Source: Clostridia bacterium | GTDB lineage: Bacteria; Bacillota; Clostridia; Clostridiales; Clostridiaceae | Length of the DNA stretch: 46,644 nt | Direction: 5' to 3' | Assembly (NCBI GenBank): GCA_012523855.1 | Contig: JAAYTB010000038.1 | Span: 1-46,644 of the forward strand | Notes under the pieces: model-generated | The model's input: the letters and a program-made list of their open reading frames with translations, nothing else | Databases searched by the model: none | What the model was told of the DNA's origin: nothing | Program-made: the position numbers and the translations under genes | Shown: piece after piece, positions 10,344-21,524 of the stretch | Numbering within the stretch: the first letter of the stretch is position 1 | Layout: every line of letters begins with the position of its first letter

Positions 10344-10564
10344 GTTAGTAACACATCCTTATATTTGTTTAGCATACCAAATTTTAAACATAAACAAGAA
10401 CTGTAAACAGTCATAGTTATTTATATTTTAACATATAGTTTCTATCTTTGGATAGTATTTTTTTATTAAATCTTTATTGCTTTCTAACTTTTTAAAGCAA
10501 AAATAAGGCTTTCAACAAAGATTGCTGAAAACCTTATTTTTAATTGAGACAATAGTAAATGAAT

Positions 10565-12767
10565 CTAAAACCATTTTTTTAAATAATATTTAAATTTATT
10601 CTCTTTTTTCTTTAAATATTCTTCAAAGTTATAGTAGATAGTATTTTTTTCAAAGCCCTTCTTCTTTACACCGCCATAGAATTCATCATAAACCTCTTCA
10701 GTCAAGGGTAATAAAATTTCTTTCAATTGTCCATCTTGACTTTCAGCAAACTCTCTTTCCGTTACAGATGGATCCTTCTTAATTTTATACCTTTTTAATC
10801 TTTTTAAAATATAGCTGTATAAAGGAATTAAGCTTTCGCTATTTAGGATTTTTCTTTTTCTTCTCGCTGCAAGTGTTATCCATATTAATATAGCCATTAA
10901 GACTATAGCTGTAAGGGCAATATATAAATGCTTTGAACTTAGCTTTAATTTAATAGGATTGTTTTTTTCTTCTTTATTATTGTTACCCTTGCTAGTACTT
11001 GGACTTTCCTTCTCTTCTTTTTTTTTCTTCCTTAGGTTCTGCTGAAGGTTTTTCCTCTTCCTCTTTCTTTTCTTCCTCTAAACGTAAGTTTTCTTCAAAG
11101 GCTGTAGGGGCACAATCACTTATAGCCCATATATTGTCTCTTACGAGATACTCTACCCAGGCATGGGCAGTATCGTTGGTAACATTATATAAGCCTTCCT
11201 TCATTGATGCATCATTCATCTTATAACCTTCTACGTACCTTGCAGGTATACCTGCTATTCTATACATAACTGTTAAGGCAGTGGCAAAATGAACGCAATA
11301 GCCCTTTGGATCTTCAAATAAGAAATAGTCAACAAAGTCCTTCCCTTCTGGCAGTACTGATGCATCTAAGGTGTATGTGTAGTTATCAGATAAATAGTCT
11401 CTTATTATCTCAACTTTTTCCCCAGTAGTAGTAGCATCCTTGACCAAGTCATATACTAAATCTACTGTTCTTTCAGTAACTCCTGGAGGTAGTTGCAAGT
11501 ACTTATTATAGTTTTCATTCTGTAAATGATATACCCCGTAAGAGTCCTCACCTTGATCTGAATAGTCCACATCATAGAATTCTACAGTATATTCTTTCTC
11601 AATGATAGATTTCCACATAAATATGGCCCTATCTTCACCAACAATTATGTCTTCCTCATAATTGTTAATATTATTTGTATACATAGGTACCATGAAAGAG
11701 CTGGTTTTTAAGCTTACTGGATAAATTGTTATCTCCTTTAGGCTACTAGCAGGAAAAAGATCCACTGTAGCATAGTTTCTCCAAACTCTTTCTGCTTCAG
11801 GGCTAATGCCTGATTTAAAGCTTTTTAAGTCTTCAACTGTGTTTCTCCAGGAGTAACCAGTATACTGATCCTTAACGGACCCTTTCAAATAGTAGCTCTT
11901 ATCGCTCCTTACCTTAAAGGCTAAAGCGTTATTTAATTTGATAGGCCCCCCTAACATTTTTTCCGTATTTGAATAGCCTGTTTGACTTAGATGAAAAGCT
12001 TCTTTAGTAGCAAGTTCTATAGTAGTTTTCCCAAAGGATTTTTTTCCCTTGCCATTTAAACTTTCAAATATAGATAACTTATCTTTTCCTTCAAAATCTT
12101 GAGGTAAAGGTAAGGATATAAGTCCAGCAATAATACTAAATATTAATATATTTGCAAAGATTTTTCTGCCACTAATAGAAGCGTATATTCCCTTCTTGTG
12201 AAATTGCATCATGGTCTTTTTGTAATTGTTAAGCATATAAGTCATTACGGAAATAATAGCAAAAGGTAGCAAGAGCCTTACTACTCCCTCTTCATACTCC
12301 AAGTACCAAAAGAAGGCCATTTCTAATAGAGATAAGAAAAGGATTCCCTCAGTAATTTTACTATTATAGAGGGTGAATAAAATTATCAAAATTAGAGGTA
12401 AGGCAAGGGTTATTATAGGTTTATACTGATAAAAGTAGGTAAGCTCTCCATTATATAGCTGACTATTAATACTTGTAATGTTTAAAACTATTTCTTCATA
12501 AAAAAAGTCTAGTATGGAATCTTTAAAAATAAAGCTAAAAAAAACTAAGGTTGCCAATGCTATCAATAAAAAGACAAATTTCTTAAAGCCAGTGTTTAGA
12601 ACTCCAGTGTAAAATAGGTAAAATATAATAAACAGTAAATATATCAAGGTTATATATAAATAATTAAAATCTTCTATTTGATAGCAAATAGCCATAAGTG
12701 CAAACATAAAAATTATATTTATATAGTGTACAAATACACCAACTATATGTTGTCTAAACCACTCCAT
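10565..12767 (-). pseudogene. TgpA-type transglutaminase-like membrane protein, split by a frameshift at an A9 run (11018-11026); parts = 10992..12767 and 10565..10897
   Basis: N-terminal TM helices and transglutaminase core (DPKGYCVHFATALTVMYRIAGIPARYVEGY, TAHAWVEYLV). With one fewer A the frame stays open through KEEKKEEKESPSTSKGNNNKEEKNNPIKLKLSSKHLYIALTAIVLMAILIWITLAARRKRK into the downstream ORF, whose only ATG lies inside that TM helix without an SD. Labelled pseudogene only because the frame is broken; it may be functional. Confidence 0.8.
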
Positions 12768-12843
12768 TTAATCACATCCTTTTAATAGATATCCCTAAAA
12801 GATATTAATTCTAGTATAGAAATTATAAATTGTATCTGGATAT

Positions 12844-13995
12844 CTATATAAATTTAGAAATGTTAACTACTTTAACCCCTAAATTCATTAGTTTATCAAT
12901 ATTTTCTTTATCCTCCTTATGAACCTTATTATAGAAAACAAACAAATTCTTTTTTCTTGATTCTAGGTCTAGAATAAATTCATAAAATTCCTGATCTACC
13001 CTTGAAGTTATAAAGGCTACATTGTTCATTGTAATAATTGTGTCCATAAAGGCTTTTAAATACCTGGTAAAACTTTCCTTGCCATCGCTCTTTGTCCTCA
13101 TTAAATAATCCATTAATTGAGCAAATTCTCTCTTTTCTCTCACATGAAAAACTCTAGAATTTGCAGCATTAATATATAGCTTAGAAACTATGGCTTTTCT
13201 AGTTAAAGAGTGTATTACAGAAGCAGAAAAATCTATTAACTGCTCCTCACTAATTCCATTTATGTCGTATTGATAATTACCACTGTTCATATCTAGAAAA
13301 AAGTTAAATTCTTCCCCAATAAACACTTCATGGTTCTTTACATATAGTTCGTTGTATTTAGCGCTAACCTTCCAGTTGATTCTATTAAGATTATCTCCTG
13401 CTTTGTACTTCCTGTTATCCTTTATAGCATAAGGATCTTCTATACCAGAACTGCTTAATTTATAGTCATTAAATAGATTGATTCCATTAAATAAGTTTGG
13501 AGGAATATCTATAATCTTGGGATACACTTGAATAAATACTTTGTTTTTACAAACTTTATGACTTTTAATTATTGAAGCAGTATCTCTAAACCATAGGTCC
13601 GTATGGCTGAAATCATATGTTCCTCTAATTCTGAACCGAACTTGATATTCTAAGCTCTTGGATTTCTTACTTCCAATATAAACTGCATCTCCATTGTATC
13701 TGGAGCTAAGCTTTTTAAAGGCAGAATTGTTCACCAGCAAATAAGAAACAGGAATCCAACCCTTGTTTTTCAAAACTATTTTAAAGCTACCTAGATCTCC
13801 AGCACTATATCTACTTCTTTCAAATAATATATCCAAATTCAAGTTTTTTCGGTTACTTATTATAACTACAATAGAAATTAGCAATATTGCTACCACTGAA
13901 TAAAAGACCCTGTAGAAGAGTGGTCCCCCTTCTATATAAGCTAATACAAAAAACAAGATAAGGAGAATTAGAAACCTTATATTAATACGAAACAT
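12844..13995 (-). CDS. DUF58 domain protein
   Basis: N-terminal TM pair; GIEDPYAIKDNRKYKAGDNLNRINWKVSAKYNELYVKNHE matches the DUF58 signature; sits between moxR and transglutaminase. Confidence 0.9.
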   Translation of the reverse strand: MFRINIRFLILLILFFVLAYIEGGPLFYRVFYSVVAILLISIVVIISNRKNLNLDILFERSRYSAGDLGSFKIVLKNKGWIPVSYLLVNNSAFKKLSSRYNGDAVYIGSKKSKSLEYQVRFRIRGTYDFSHTDLWFRDTASIIKSHKVCKNKVFIQVYPKIIDIPPNLFNGINLFNDYKLSSSGIEDPYAIKDNRKYKAGDNLNRINWKVSAKYNELYVKNHEVFIGEEFNFFLDMNSGNYQYDINGISEEQLIDFSASVIHSLTRKAIVSKLYINAANSRVFHVREKREFAQLMDYLMRTKSDGKESFTRYLKAFMDTIITMNNVAFITSRVDQEFYEFILDLESRKKNLFVFYNKVHKEDKENIDKLMNLGVKVVNISKFI

Positions 13996-13996
13996 A

Positions 13997-14938
13997 CTAG
14001 TTCACCTTTGGTACAGGAACCTGTTGAAGTAGGTTAGCTATTACTTTTTCGCTAGTATAATTATTTGCTCTGGCTGCTGAAGAAAGGGTTAGCCTATGTG
14101 CAAGGACCAGGAGGACATTGTTTTTTACATCTTCTGGAATGACGTAATTTCTTCCACAGATTAAAGCTGATGCCTGAGCAATTCTTTGAAGAGATAAGGC
14201 TGCTCTAGTACTCATTCCTAAGTTTAGCAGTGCGGAAGTTCTTGTAACTTCTGCTATATTAACTATATATTGATTAATCTCCTCAGCCACTGTTACCTCT
14301 TTACAAATCTTTTGTAAAGCAATAATATCCTCAGCTGTTGCAACAGGCTCTAGTTCTTCCAAAGGCTTTCTATTTTTATACAAGGCCAAGACCTGACCCT
14401 CTGAAACTTTATCCGGGTAACCTATTGTTATCTTAATCATAAATCGGTCTAGCTGAGCCTCTGGTAAAGTGTAGGTTCCTTCGTATTCTATTGGATTTTG
14501 AGTTGCTAAAACAAAAAAAGGCTGCTCCAATTCAAAGGTATTGACACTTTCTGAAACTTGATTTTCTTCCATAACTTCCAGCAAGGCTGATTGTGTTTTA
14601 GGAGAAGTTCTATTTATCTCATCTGCCAATACTATGTTGGCAAAAATAGGTCCTTTTCTAAACTCAAATTGCATCTCCTTCTGATTAAATATAGATATAC
14701 CTGTTATATCTGAAGGTAGCAAATCTGGTGTAAATTGTATTCTGCTGTATGACAAATTAATAGATTTAGCTAGTGCCTTTACCAAGGTTGTCTTTCCAAC
14801 TCCTGGTACGTCCTCTATTAATATATGGCCTCCAGCAATAATCCCTTTAATAATATTAATAATTGACTCCCTCTTACCGATTATAACTTTCTCAACATTA
14901 GATAATATTTCTTCTATTTTTACATTTCCTTCTCTCAT
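13997..14938 (-). CDS. MoxR family AAA+ ATPase
   Basis: GHILIEDVPGVGKTTLVKALAKS, LADEINRTSPKTQSALLEVMEE, FVLATQNPIEYEGTYTLPEAQLDRFM. Confidence 0.96.
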   Translation of the reverse strand: MREGNVKIEEILSNVEKVIIGKRESIINIIKGIIAGGHILIEDVPGVGKTTLVKALAKSINLSYSRIQFTPDLLPSDITGISIFNQKEMQFEFRKGPIFANIVLADEINRTSPKTQSALLEVMEENQVSESVNTFELEQPFFVLATQNPIEYEGTYTLPEAQLDRFMIKITIGYPDKVSEGQVLALYKNRKPLEELEPVATAEDIIALQKICKEVTVAEEINQYIVNIAEVTRTSALLNLGMSTRAALSLQRIAQASALICGRNYVIPEDVKNNVLLVLAHRLTLSSAARANNYTSEKVIANLLQQVPVPKVN

Positions 14939-15112
14939 ATAGCTCTCTCCTTTGACCTATAATTCCATAAAGATATCTTCCATTATAACATATAATCATT
15001 TTTCCTTATAACATTTTATCATATTATGTATTTTAGACCATAATACTTACACTTTAGTCATATTTTACATAAAAACACAAAACAGACAGTCAGCAGGACT
15101 GCCTGTCTATTT

Positions 15113-16486
15113 CTAATTAATCTTTTTTGTACCAACCTTTACAATGCCTTGAATAGGTCTATAATAATCGTCTGATATAAGCTCTTGTTTTATCAACTTA
15201 TTGTTTTCATCATATGTATTTAGATAAACTTTCACCTTATATCCTGTTTGGGCTTTTTGTACAATCTTTTTTGATCCTTCAGGCATGCTAGAATCCTTAA
15301 TGGTTTTAGTGGTAGACTTTTCTGTTTTATAGACATCATTAACTATATCGTATCTTCTATTAGTCAGGGACTTATTAGAATACACATTAAAGTATAGGAC
15401 TTTATTTTTAGTATAGCCTTCAATATATATTGGATAATCTAAAGTGTTAGTAAATTTATAATCTATATTTCCCCAATCCACTGTAGCATCCCTTCCTAAG
15501 TCTACATAAGCCGACGGAAGGGTATGAGGGAATCTTTCCGTAGAATTAATATTGGATTTTATAATAGCATTATATAGTGTTGAAGATACTTGGCAGATAC
15601 CTCCCCCTATCCCTGATTCTATCTTATTATTTATTATTACACCAGCTTCTTGATAACCTCTAGCTTTGGTCCTCTCTCCAACAACTTCATTAAAACTAAA
15701 AGTATCTCCTGGCATTAATAGAATGCCATTTATAGCTTTTGTAGATAATTCAATATTATTTACTCTACCTGGAGCTGAGGTAGTAAAGCTAGTAGAATAT
15801 GAAGCTATTAAAGAATTAACTTTAGCTAATTCTTCTTCTGTTTTCCTTGCGGAAATTGTTTCAACAGGAGCATTTATCGTTACATCTACATCAAGCTTAT
15901 CATTAATATTATTAACAATACTGTTTTTTAACTGTTCAGCTTGGAGCTTGTACCCTTTTTTATCAGGTATAATATTAAACTTTCCACTAGAAACCATTTC
16001 AAGCTTACCATCCACAGGATCCTTGTTGATATCCTTCTCCATTAATCCTATAACTTCTGAGATATACTCATCATCATAATCAAATTCTAGTTGCAGATTA
16101 AAGCCTGACCCATTCATAACCAGCTTTTTTTTCTTAAAAATAGAAAAACCCTTGCCATAGCTAAAAGCTTCATTAATAACTTTATCTATATTGTAGCGGG
16201 CATTTAATTTACTGTATTCTATAGCATAGGTTTTGTCCTCATAAGTTATCTTTATTATTTTCTCACTAACCTTATCTTGGAACTTTTCCTTTAGTAATGC
16301 CCTAGCTTCCTCTTCTGTTTTACCACCAATATTTACATCCATAACCTTAATATTGGGATAAATAAGTTTGTCCCAATCACTAGCTATCCTGTATACATAT
16401 CCTGCATATGCGGCACTTCCAGCCATAATAAGCACCGCAAATACAGATAGTATTATAATAAGATTAATAGTTTTCTTTTTCCCCAT
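15113..16486 (-). CDS. VanW family protein with N-terminal PG-binding-4-like domain
   Basis: GRVNNIELSTKAINGILLMPGDTFSFNEVVGERTKARGYQEAGVIINNKIESGIGGGICQVSSTLYNAI: VanW signature. Confidence 0.92.
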   Translation of the reverse strand: MGKKKTINLIIILSVFAVLIMAGSAAYAGYVYRIASDWDKLIYPNIKVMDVNIGGKTEEEARALLKEKFQDKVSEKIIKITYEDKTYAIEYSKLNARYNIDKVINEAFSYGKGFSIFKKKKLVMNGSGFNLQLEFDYDDEYISEVIGLMEKDINKDPVDGKLEMVSSGKFNIIPDKKGYKLQAEQLKNSIVNNINDKLDVDVTINAPVETISARKTEEELAKVNSLIASYSTSFTTSAPGRVNNIELSTKAINGILLMPGDTFSFNEVVGERTKARGYQEAGVIINNKIESGIGGGICQVSSTLYNAIIKSNINSTERFPHTLPSAYVDLGRDATVDWGNIDYKFTNTLDYPIYIEGYTKNKVLYFNVYSNKSLTNRRYDIVNDVYKTEKSTTKTIKDSSMPEGSKKIVQKAQTGYKVKVYLNTYDENNKLIKQELISDDYYRPIQGIVKVGTKKIN

Positions 16487-16561
16487 ATACCTTCTCCTCT
16501 CTACCCGCCTCCTAATTATACTACAACTATATACGATTTAAAATAAGATTCGTCCAATAAT

Positions 16562-17893
16562 TTACAAACCAATATTATAAATTCCGTCAACCTTTTGATA
16601 GTAATCATTAGATATCAACTCTCGCGTGATTTCCTTGCCATTTTTGTAGCCTATAAGATATACTTTTACCTTATATCCCTTTACAGGAGCTTGAACTTTC
16701 TTTATAGTTCCACTAGGTAGAGAATCTACGGTATTGTAATATATTTGGGGTTCTTCAACATTTAATATTTCTGTAAAAAGTTTATATTTTATTTCTGTAA
16801 GAGAGGAATGGGAATATACGTTAAAAGTTATTTTACCCTTATTTGTTATACACTCAATATATAAGGGATACTTTGTAGTATTTTTAAATTTATAGTCTAT
16901 ACTTTCAGATACTGTAGCATCAAAGCCCGGTTCAATGTACGCAGGTGCTAAGGAATGGTTTCTCCTCATTTGAGATTTAATACCTAACTTAATAATTGCA
17001 TTGTATAAAGTAGTAGAAACCTGACAAACTCCTCCAGCAATGCCATCTACTAGCCTGCTATTCACTATAACCGGTGCCCCCTTAAATCCATTAGCTAAGG
17101 TTCTTTCTCCAGTTTCCTTGTTAAAACTAAATTCCTCACCTGGCATTAAGATTTTACCGTTTAACTTACTTGCTGCCAAAGCAATATTGTCGGCTCTTCC
17201 TTTGGTGGCAGTAGAAAAATAGGTAGTAGCAGTTGAAACTTTGTAGTTCACATCCTTTAAATCTTCAGCTTTTATTGTGGCTTCTTTTTCTATGATATTG
17301 ATAGGGACTTTGTCGTCTTCAATACCATATTTATATATCTTGCTAATAATATTATTGTATAATTGCTCTCCATCTAAGGTCCTTCCTACTTGCTCCTTTA
17401 CAATTACAGGTTTATCATCTATAATCTCTAGCCCTGCATTTTGAGGAGGCCTATCCACAGATTTTTTTACTTCATTTACAAAGTCCCTTACCGCTCTTTC
17501 ATCAAATGTAAACTCTAAATTATATTGCTTTTTCTTTTTACTCCTTAGCTCTATGTACTTATTGAAAAAACCTTTATCTTTTCCAAACTTTAAAGCCTTC
17601 TCCAAGGTCCTCTTTGGATCTATCTCCATTTTTATGTCCTTAAGACTAAGGGGATATTCTTGATTTTCATATACCGCAGTAATTTTCTCCGAGGATAAAT
17701 CATTATATTTCTTTAATATTAAGTTCTGGCCTTCATCTAGTGACAATCCTGAAACATCAATATTATTCACATAACTGTTAGGATATATTTTATTATCCCA
17801 ACCTTTTACATAATAATATATATACCCTAAAGTTAATACTACAAGAATAATAAATAGTGCTGAAAATTTCACCAACAACCTTCTATTTTTCAT
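16562..17893 (-). CDS. VanW family protein (paralogue of neighbour)
   Basis: GRADNIALAASKLNGKILMPGEEFSFNKETGERTLANGFKGAPVIVNSRLVDGIAGGVCQVSTTLYNAI. Confidence 0.92.
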   Translation of the reverse strand: MKNRRLLVKFSALFIILVVLTLGYIYYYVKGWDNKIYPNSYVNNIDVSGLSLDEGQNLILKKYNDLSSEKITAVYENQEYPLSLKDIKMEIDPKRTLEKALKFGKDKGFFNKYIELRSKKKKQYNLEFTFDERAVRDFVNEVKKSVDRPPQNAGLEIIDDKPVIVKEQVGRTLDGEQLYNNIISKIYKYGIEDDKVPINIIEKEATIKAEDLKDVNYKVSTATTYFSTATKGRADNIALAASKLNGKILMPGEEFSFNKETGERTLANGFKGAPVIVNSRLVDGIAGGVCQVSTTLYNAIIKLGIKSQMRRNHSLAPAYIEPGFDATVSESIDYKFKNTTKYPLYIECITNKGKITFNVYSHSSLTEIKYKLFTEILNVEEPQIYYNTVDSLPSGTIKKVQAPVKGYKVKVYLIGYKNGKEITRELISNDYYQKVDGIYNIGL

Positions 17894-18073
17894 TTTGTCA
17901 CCACCTATATAGTAGTTTTATAATTTTATACAGGTATTATAGCAAAAGTTCTGATATACCACCTTATGATAGAATTGAATTTATTTATACTTGTTTATAT
18001 TATCCGTAATTTCCCTCTGCTTTATAACATAAAATAAAAAACTGATGGCTTAAATCCATCAGTTTTTACTTTC

Positions 18074-18817
18074 TCATTTTCTTCTCTTTCTTAACTTTTT
18101 AATATCCTCTTTTTCCTCTAAGGATACTCTCAAAGATTCCACAATCTTTTGTATAGATTTATTAATACACCAATCATCCATTTGACCTGACTTAATGAAA
18201 ATCTTAGTTTTTTCTCTATTAATCAAATAGCAAGTGCTTATAAGCCAGGCCACCGCCATATTAACATAATAATCATTATTTTCCAAGCTCCTAATAGAAT
18301 CAAATATAAGATCTAAATAGGCTTCCTCTGTATAATAATTATTTAAGGTTACTAAAGCAAATCTCGCAGACCATGGCTCAGAACTACTTATATATTTTGG
18401 AATCACAGAAAGAAATTCTTCTTTATTTTCTTTGACTAACTTTTTAATATTAGACACAAAACTATCACAAAGAGCCCAATTATTAATTTTCTTTATATAG
18501 TAATCTATAGTAGACATCATGTCAGAAAAGCTTTTAAACTTCATCTTGCCTATTAAGATACCTTGAAGAAGCTTTTCTTCATAAGAACTGCCTGCAGAAA
18601 TAAAATTATAAAAACTTTCCATATCCTTATTCTTTTCCACAGCCTTAGCAATATTTCTAAGCTGAGGCATTCTTACATAATAACTAAAACCTAAGTTTGG
18701 TATAATCTTAGAATTAAATTTCCCATAGGCCTCATCTGAAAGGGACTGTAGTAACTCGGTGAAAGATCTATATGTTTCAGCGTTCCACTCTATAAGCTCA
18801 AGTTCTTCCATTTTCAT
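18074..18817 (-). CDS. DNA alkylation repair (AlkD-like HEAT-repeat) protein
   Basis: HEAT-like protein; NWALCDSFVSNIKKLVKEN, PWSARFALVTLNNYY, YYVNMAVAWLISTCYL typical of the AlkD family. Confidence 0.85.
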   Translation of the reverse strand: MKMEELELIEWNAETYRSFTELLQSLSDEAYGKFNSKIIPNLGFSYYVRMPQLRNIAKAVEKNKDMESFYNFISAGSSYEEKLLQGILIGKMKFKSFSDMMSTIDYYIKKINNWALCDSFVSNIKKLVKENKEEFLSVIPKYISSSEPWSARFALVTLNNYYTEEAYLDLIFDSIRSLENNDYYVNMAVAWLISTCYLINREKTKIFIKSGQMDDWCINKSIQKIVESLRVSLEEKEDIKKLRKRRK

Positions 18818-18842
18818 AGCTTCACCACTTTTGTTCTAAATT

Positions 18843-19748
18843 TTAAAAACGTCTCTCCTTTAATGAAAGTTCTATTATCTTATCTAATAATTCTGCAAAA
18901 GTAATGCCTGCTGCCGCTGCACTCTTGGGGAATAAACTGTTTTTTGTCATTCCTGGAAGGGTATTTGCCTCTAAAACATAAGGAACCCCTTCCTTAATCA
19001 GCATATCTATTCTAGAATAAACACTACACTTCAAACTTCTCCAACAGTCAAGAGCCATTTGATTTACCTTTTTCTGTAGATCAGGTTCTAGTTGAACTAC
19101 AACTTCCTCTGCACCACCATCAGTATATTTGGATGCAAAATCAAAAAAATGATTTTTCGGCTTGATAACTATGGTAGGTAGGACCTGGCCATCCAATATA
19201 CAACAGGTTATTTCATCACCTTTAATATATTCTTCAACCATTACTTCATTATCATACTTTACAGCCTCATTAATAAGATTAGTTAATTCTTCCCTATCCC
19301 TTACAATACCAGTTGCCACTGAAGAACCTCCACTGTTAGGCTTTACTACTAAAGGATATCCTATACTTTCTATGGCCTGAAAATCTATCTCTTCACCTTT
19401 GTTAACCATTACCCATTTTGCAGTATTGATTCCTGATGCCTTTAAGGCCTTTTTGGTCATATCTTTATCCATACAAACAGCACTGCTCAAAGGACCGCAG
19501 CCAGAATAAGGAATGTTCATAGTTTGAAGAACTGCCTGAACAGTACCATCTTCTCCAAACTTTCCATGTAAGGCTAGCAGGGCGAAGTCTAAATCTTTTG
19601 CCTTTGAAAAAACATCTTCCTTCTTATCAATTACAATTGGCACCACTTGATACTTTTCCTTATTTAAGTTAGCTATTATTTCCTTTCCAGTGTTTAGGGA
19701 AATATCCCTTTCTGAAGATATTCCTCCCATTATTACCCCAATTTTCAT
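18843..19748 (-). CDS. ddl: D-alanine--D-alanine ligase
   Basis: [73 protein letters not shown]. Confidence 0.96.
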   Translation of the reverse strand: MKIGVIMGGISSERDISLNTGKEIIANLNKEKYQVVPIVIDKKEDVFSKAKDLDFALLALHGKFGEDGTVQAVLQTMNIPYSGCGPLSSAVCMDKDMTKKALKASGINTAKWVMVNKGEEIDFQAIESIGYPLVVKPNSGGSSVATGIVRDREELTNLINEAVKYDNEVMVEEYIKGDEITCCILDGQVLPTIVIKPKNHFFDFASKYTDGGAEEVVVQLEPDLQKKVNQMALDCWRSLKCSVYSRIDMLIKEGVPYVLEANTLPGMTKNSLFPKSAAAAGITFAELLDKIIELSLKERRF

Positions 19749-19791
19749 TATTTACCCTCCAATTATATTTCTCTTTTTCAGTATAAGATAA

Positions 19792-21423
19792 TTATTTTAA
19801 TAAGTGAATATGGTCAAGAATTATTTGTTTACTTCTTAAAATAGAAGCGGGATTCATAGAAAATTCATCTAAGCCGTATTCCAACAAAATAGGAATAGCT
19901 CTTTGGTCTGCCGCCATCTCACCACACATACCGCAGGATTTTCCTTCTTTATGGGCTGCATCTATAGTAAACTTTATTAATCTTAATACTGCAGGATCCA
20001 TAGTGTTATATAGGTGAGAAATCTTTTCATTAGTTCTATCAACTGCTAATGTATATTGGATTAAATCATTGGTTCCTATACTGAAAAAGTCTACCATTTT
20101 TGCAAACTCATCTGCTCGTATAGCAGCAGAAGGTACTTCTATCATTATTCCTAGAGGGACTTTTTCATTAAATTCAATTCCCTGCTCCCTTAAGTCCTCC
20201 ATACATTCTGTTAATACTTCCTTAGCTTTTACAAACTCCTCAGGAGTGGTAATCATAGGAAACATAATTTTCAACTTCCCATAAACAGATGCTCTTAAAA
20301 GGGCCTTAAGCTGAGTCTTAAAAAGCTCTTTACGATCTAAACATAATCTTATAGCCCTATATCCTAGGAAAGGATTCATCTCTTTAGGAGTTTTCAAGTA
20401 AGGCAAACTCTTATCTCCACCTATATCTAAGGTTCTTATTACTACCGGTTTTCCTTCCATTTTTATAAGGACCTTTTTATAAGCTTCCAACTGCTCTTCT
20501 TCGCTAGGCATAGCCTCCCTATCCATATAAAGAAATTCTGTTCTGAATAGGCCTATTCCATCAGCTCCATATTCAATAACCTTTTCCATTTCTTCTGTTG
20601 ACCCAATATTGGCAGAGATCTCAATAGTTTTTCCCTGTAAATTTGTAATAGTTCTATTTTTTAATTCCTTAAGCTTTATTTTTCCTGTTTCAAACTCTCT
20701 GATCTTTTCTCTGTAGCTTTCAATAGCTTCTTCCTCAGGATTCACTATAACTAGACCATCAACACCATCCACAATAACCTTATCACCGTTTCGCAGTTTA
20801 TAAGTAATATCATCAAGTCCTACCACCGCTGGTATTTCCATAGACCTAGCCATTATAGCAGTATGAGAAGTAAGTCCGCCCACTTCCGTTAAGAATGCTA
20901 TGACTTTTTCCTTATCAAGCTGGACAGTATCAGAAGGAGTCAAGTCACGTGCCACTAGCACGGTATTTTCTTTTATGTTGGCAAAAGTTTTGGACTTGTT
21001 ACCAGTAATATTCATTATAAGCCTACTGCCTACATCTTTAATGTCCGCTACTCTTTCTTTTATATATTGATCTTCAATATTTAACATCATATCTATATAT
21101 GTATTGATGACATCATTTACAGCATTACCAGCAGATTTCCCCTTGTCTCTGATTTCCTTTTCCACAGCAGAAAGGAATTCTGGGTCCTCCAATAAGACAT
21201 AATGACTATCGAAAACTCCTGCTTCCTCTTCTCCTATTTCCTTTGCTACCTTGTCTCTTAATTTACTAATCTGCTTTTTAGATATTTCTATAGCATTAAA
21301 AAGCCTTTCTTTTTCATAATCAAGATTTAATGCATACTTATCACCTAAATTTAACTTTGGTTCTTCCTTTATTAATACAGTACCTATGGCATATCCCCAG
21401 GAGGCTGATATTCCTTTTATCAT
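19792..21423 (-). CDS. ptsI: Phosphoenolpyruvate-protein phosphotransferase (PTS enzyme I)
   Basis: GGLTSHTAIMARSMEIPAVVG (phospho-His site), GIGLFRTEFLYMDR, FSIGTNDLIQYTLAVDR, CGMCGEMAAD. Confidence 0.97.
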   Translation of the reverse strand: MIKGISASWGYAIGTVLIKEEPKLNLGDKYALNLDYEKERLFNAIEISKKQISKLRDKVAKEIGEEEAGVFDSHYVLLEDPEFLSAVEKEIRDKGKSAGNAVNDVINTYIDMMLNIEDQYIKERVADIKDVGSRLIMNITGNKSKTFANIKENTVLVARDLTPSDTVQLDKEKVIAFLTEVGGLTSHTAIMARSMEIPAVVGLDDITYKLRNGDKVIVDGVDGLVIVNPEEEAIESYREKIREFETGKIKLKELKNRTITNLQGKTIEISANIGSTEEMEKVIEYGADGIGLFRTEFLYMDREAMPSEEEQLEAYKKVLIKMEGKPVVIRTLDIGGDKSLPYLKTPKEMNPFLGYRAIRLCLDRKELFKTQLKALLRASVYGKLKIMFPMITTPEEFVKAKEVLTECMEDLREQGIEFNEKVPLGIMIEVPSAAIRADEFAKMVDFFSIGTNDLIQYTLAVDRTNEKISHLYNTMDPAVLRLIKFTIDAAHKEGKSCGMCGEMAADQRAIPILLEYGLDEFSMNPASILRSKQIILDHIHLLK

Positions 21424-21524
21424 AACGCACCTCTCAACTCATTGAATTTAAAAAGTATAATTATATCATATGATAACTGCAATAGAATTACAATATTCCA
21501 TTCTTTAATAAGAAATATAGCTCC

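Noticed and set aside
10565-10897. Stand-alone 110-aa gene
   Set aside because: No SD, ATG lies within a TM helix, and the frame is open upstream into the transglutaminase; treated as the 3' part of a split gene.
16562-19748. Vancomycin-resistance cluster (VanW plus Ddl)
   Set aside because: No vanH/vanX/vanR/vanS; Ddl has ordinary D-Ala-D-Ala ligase motifs, and VanW proteins are widespread in Clostridia.
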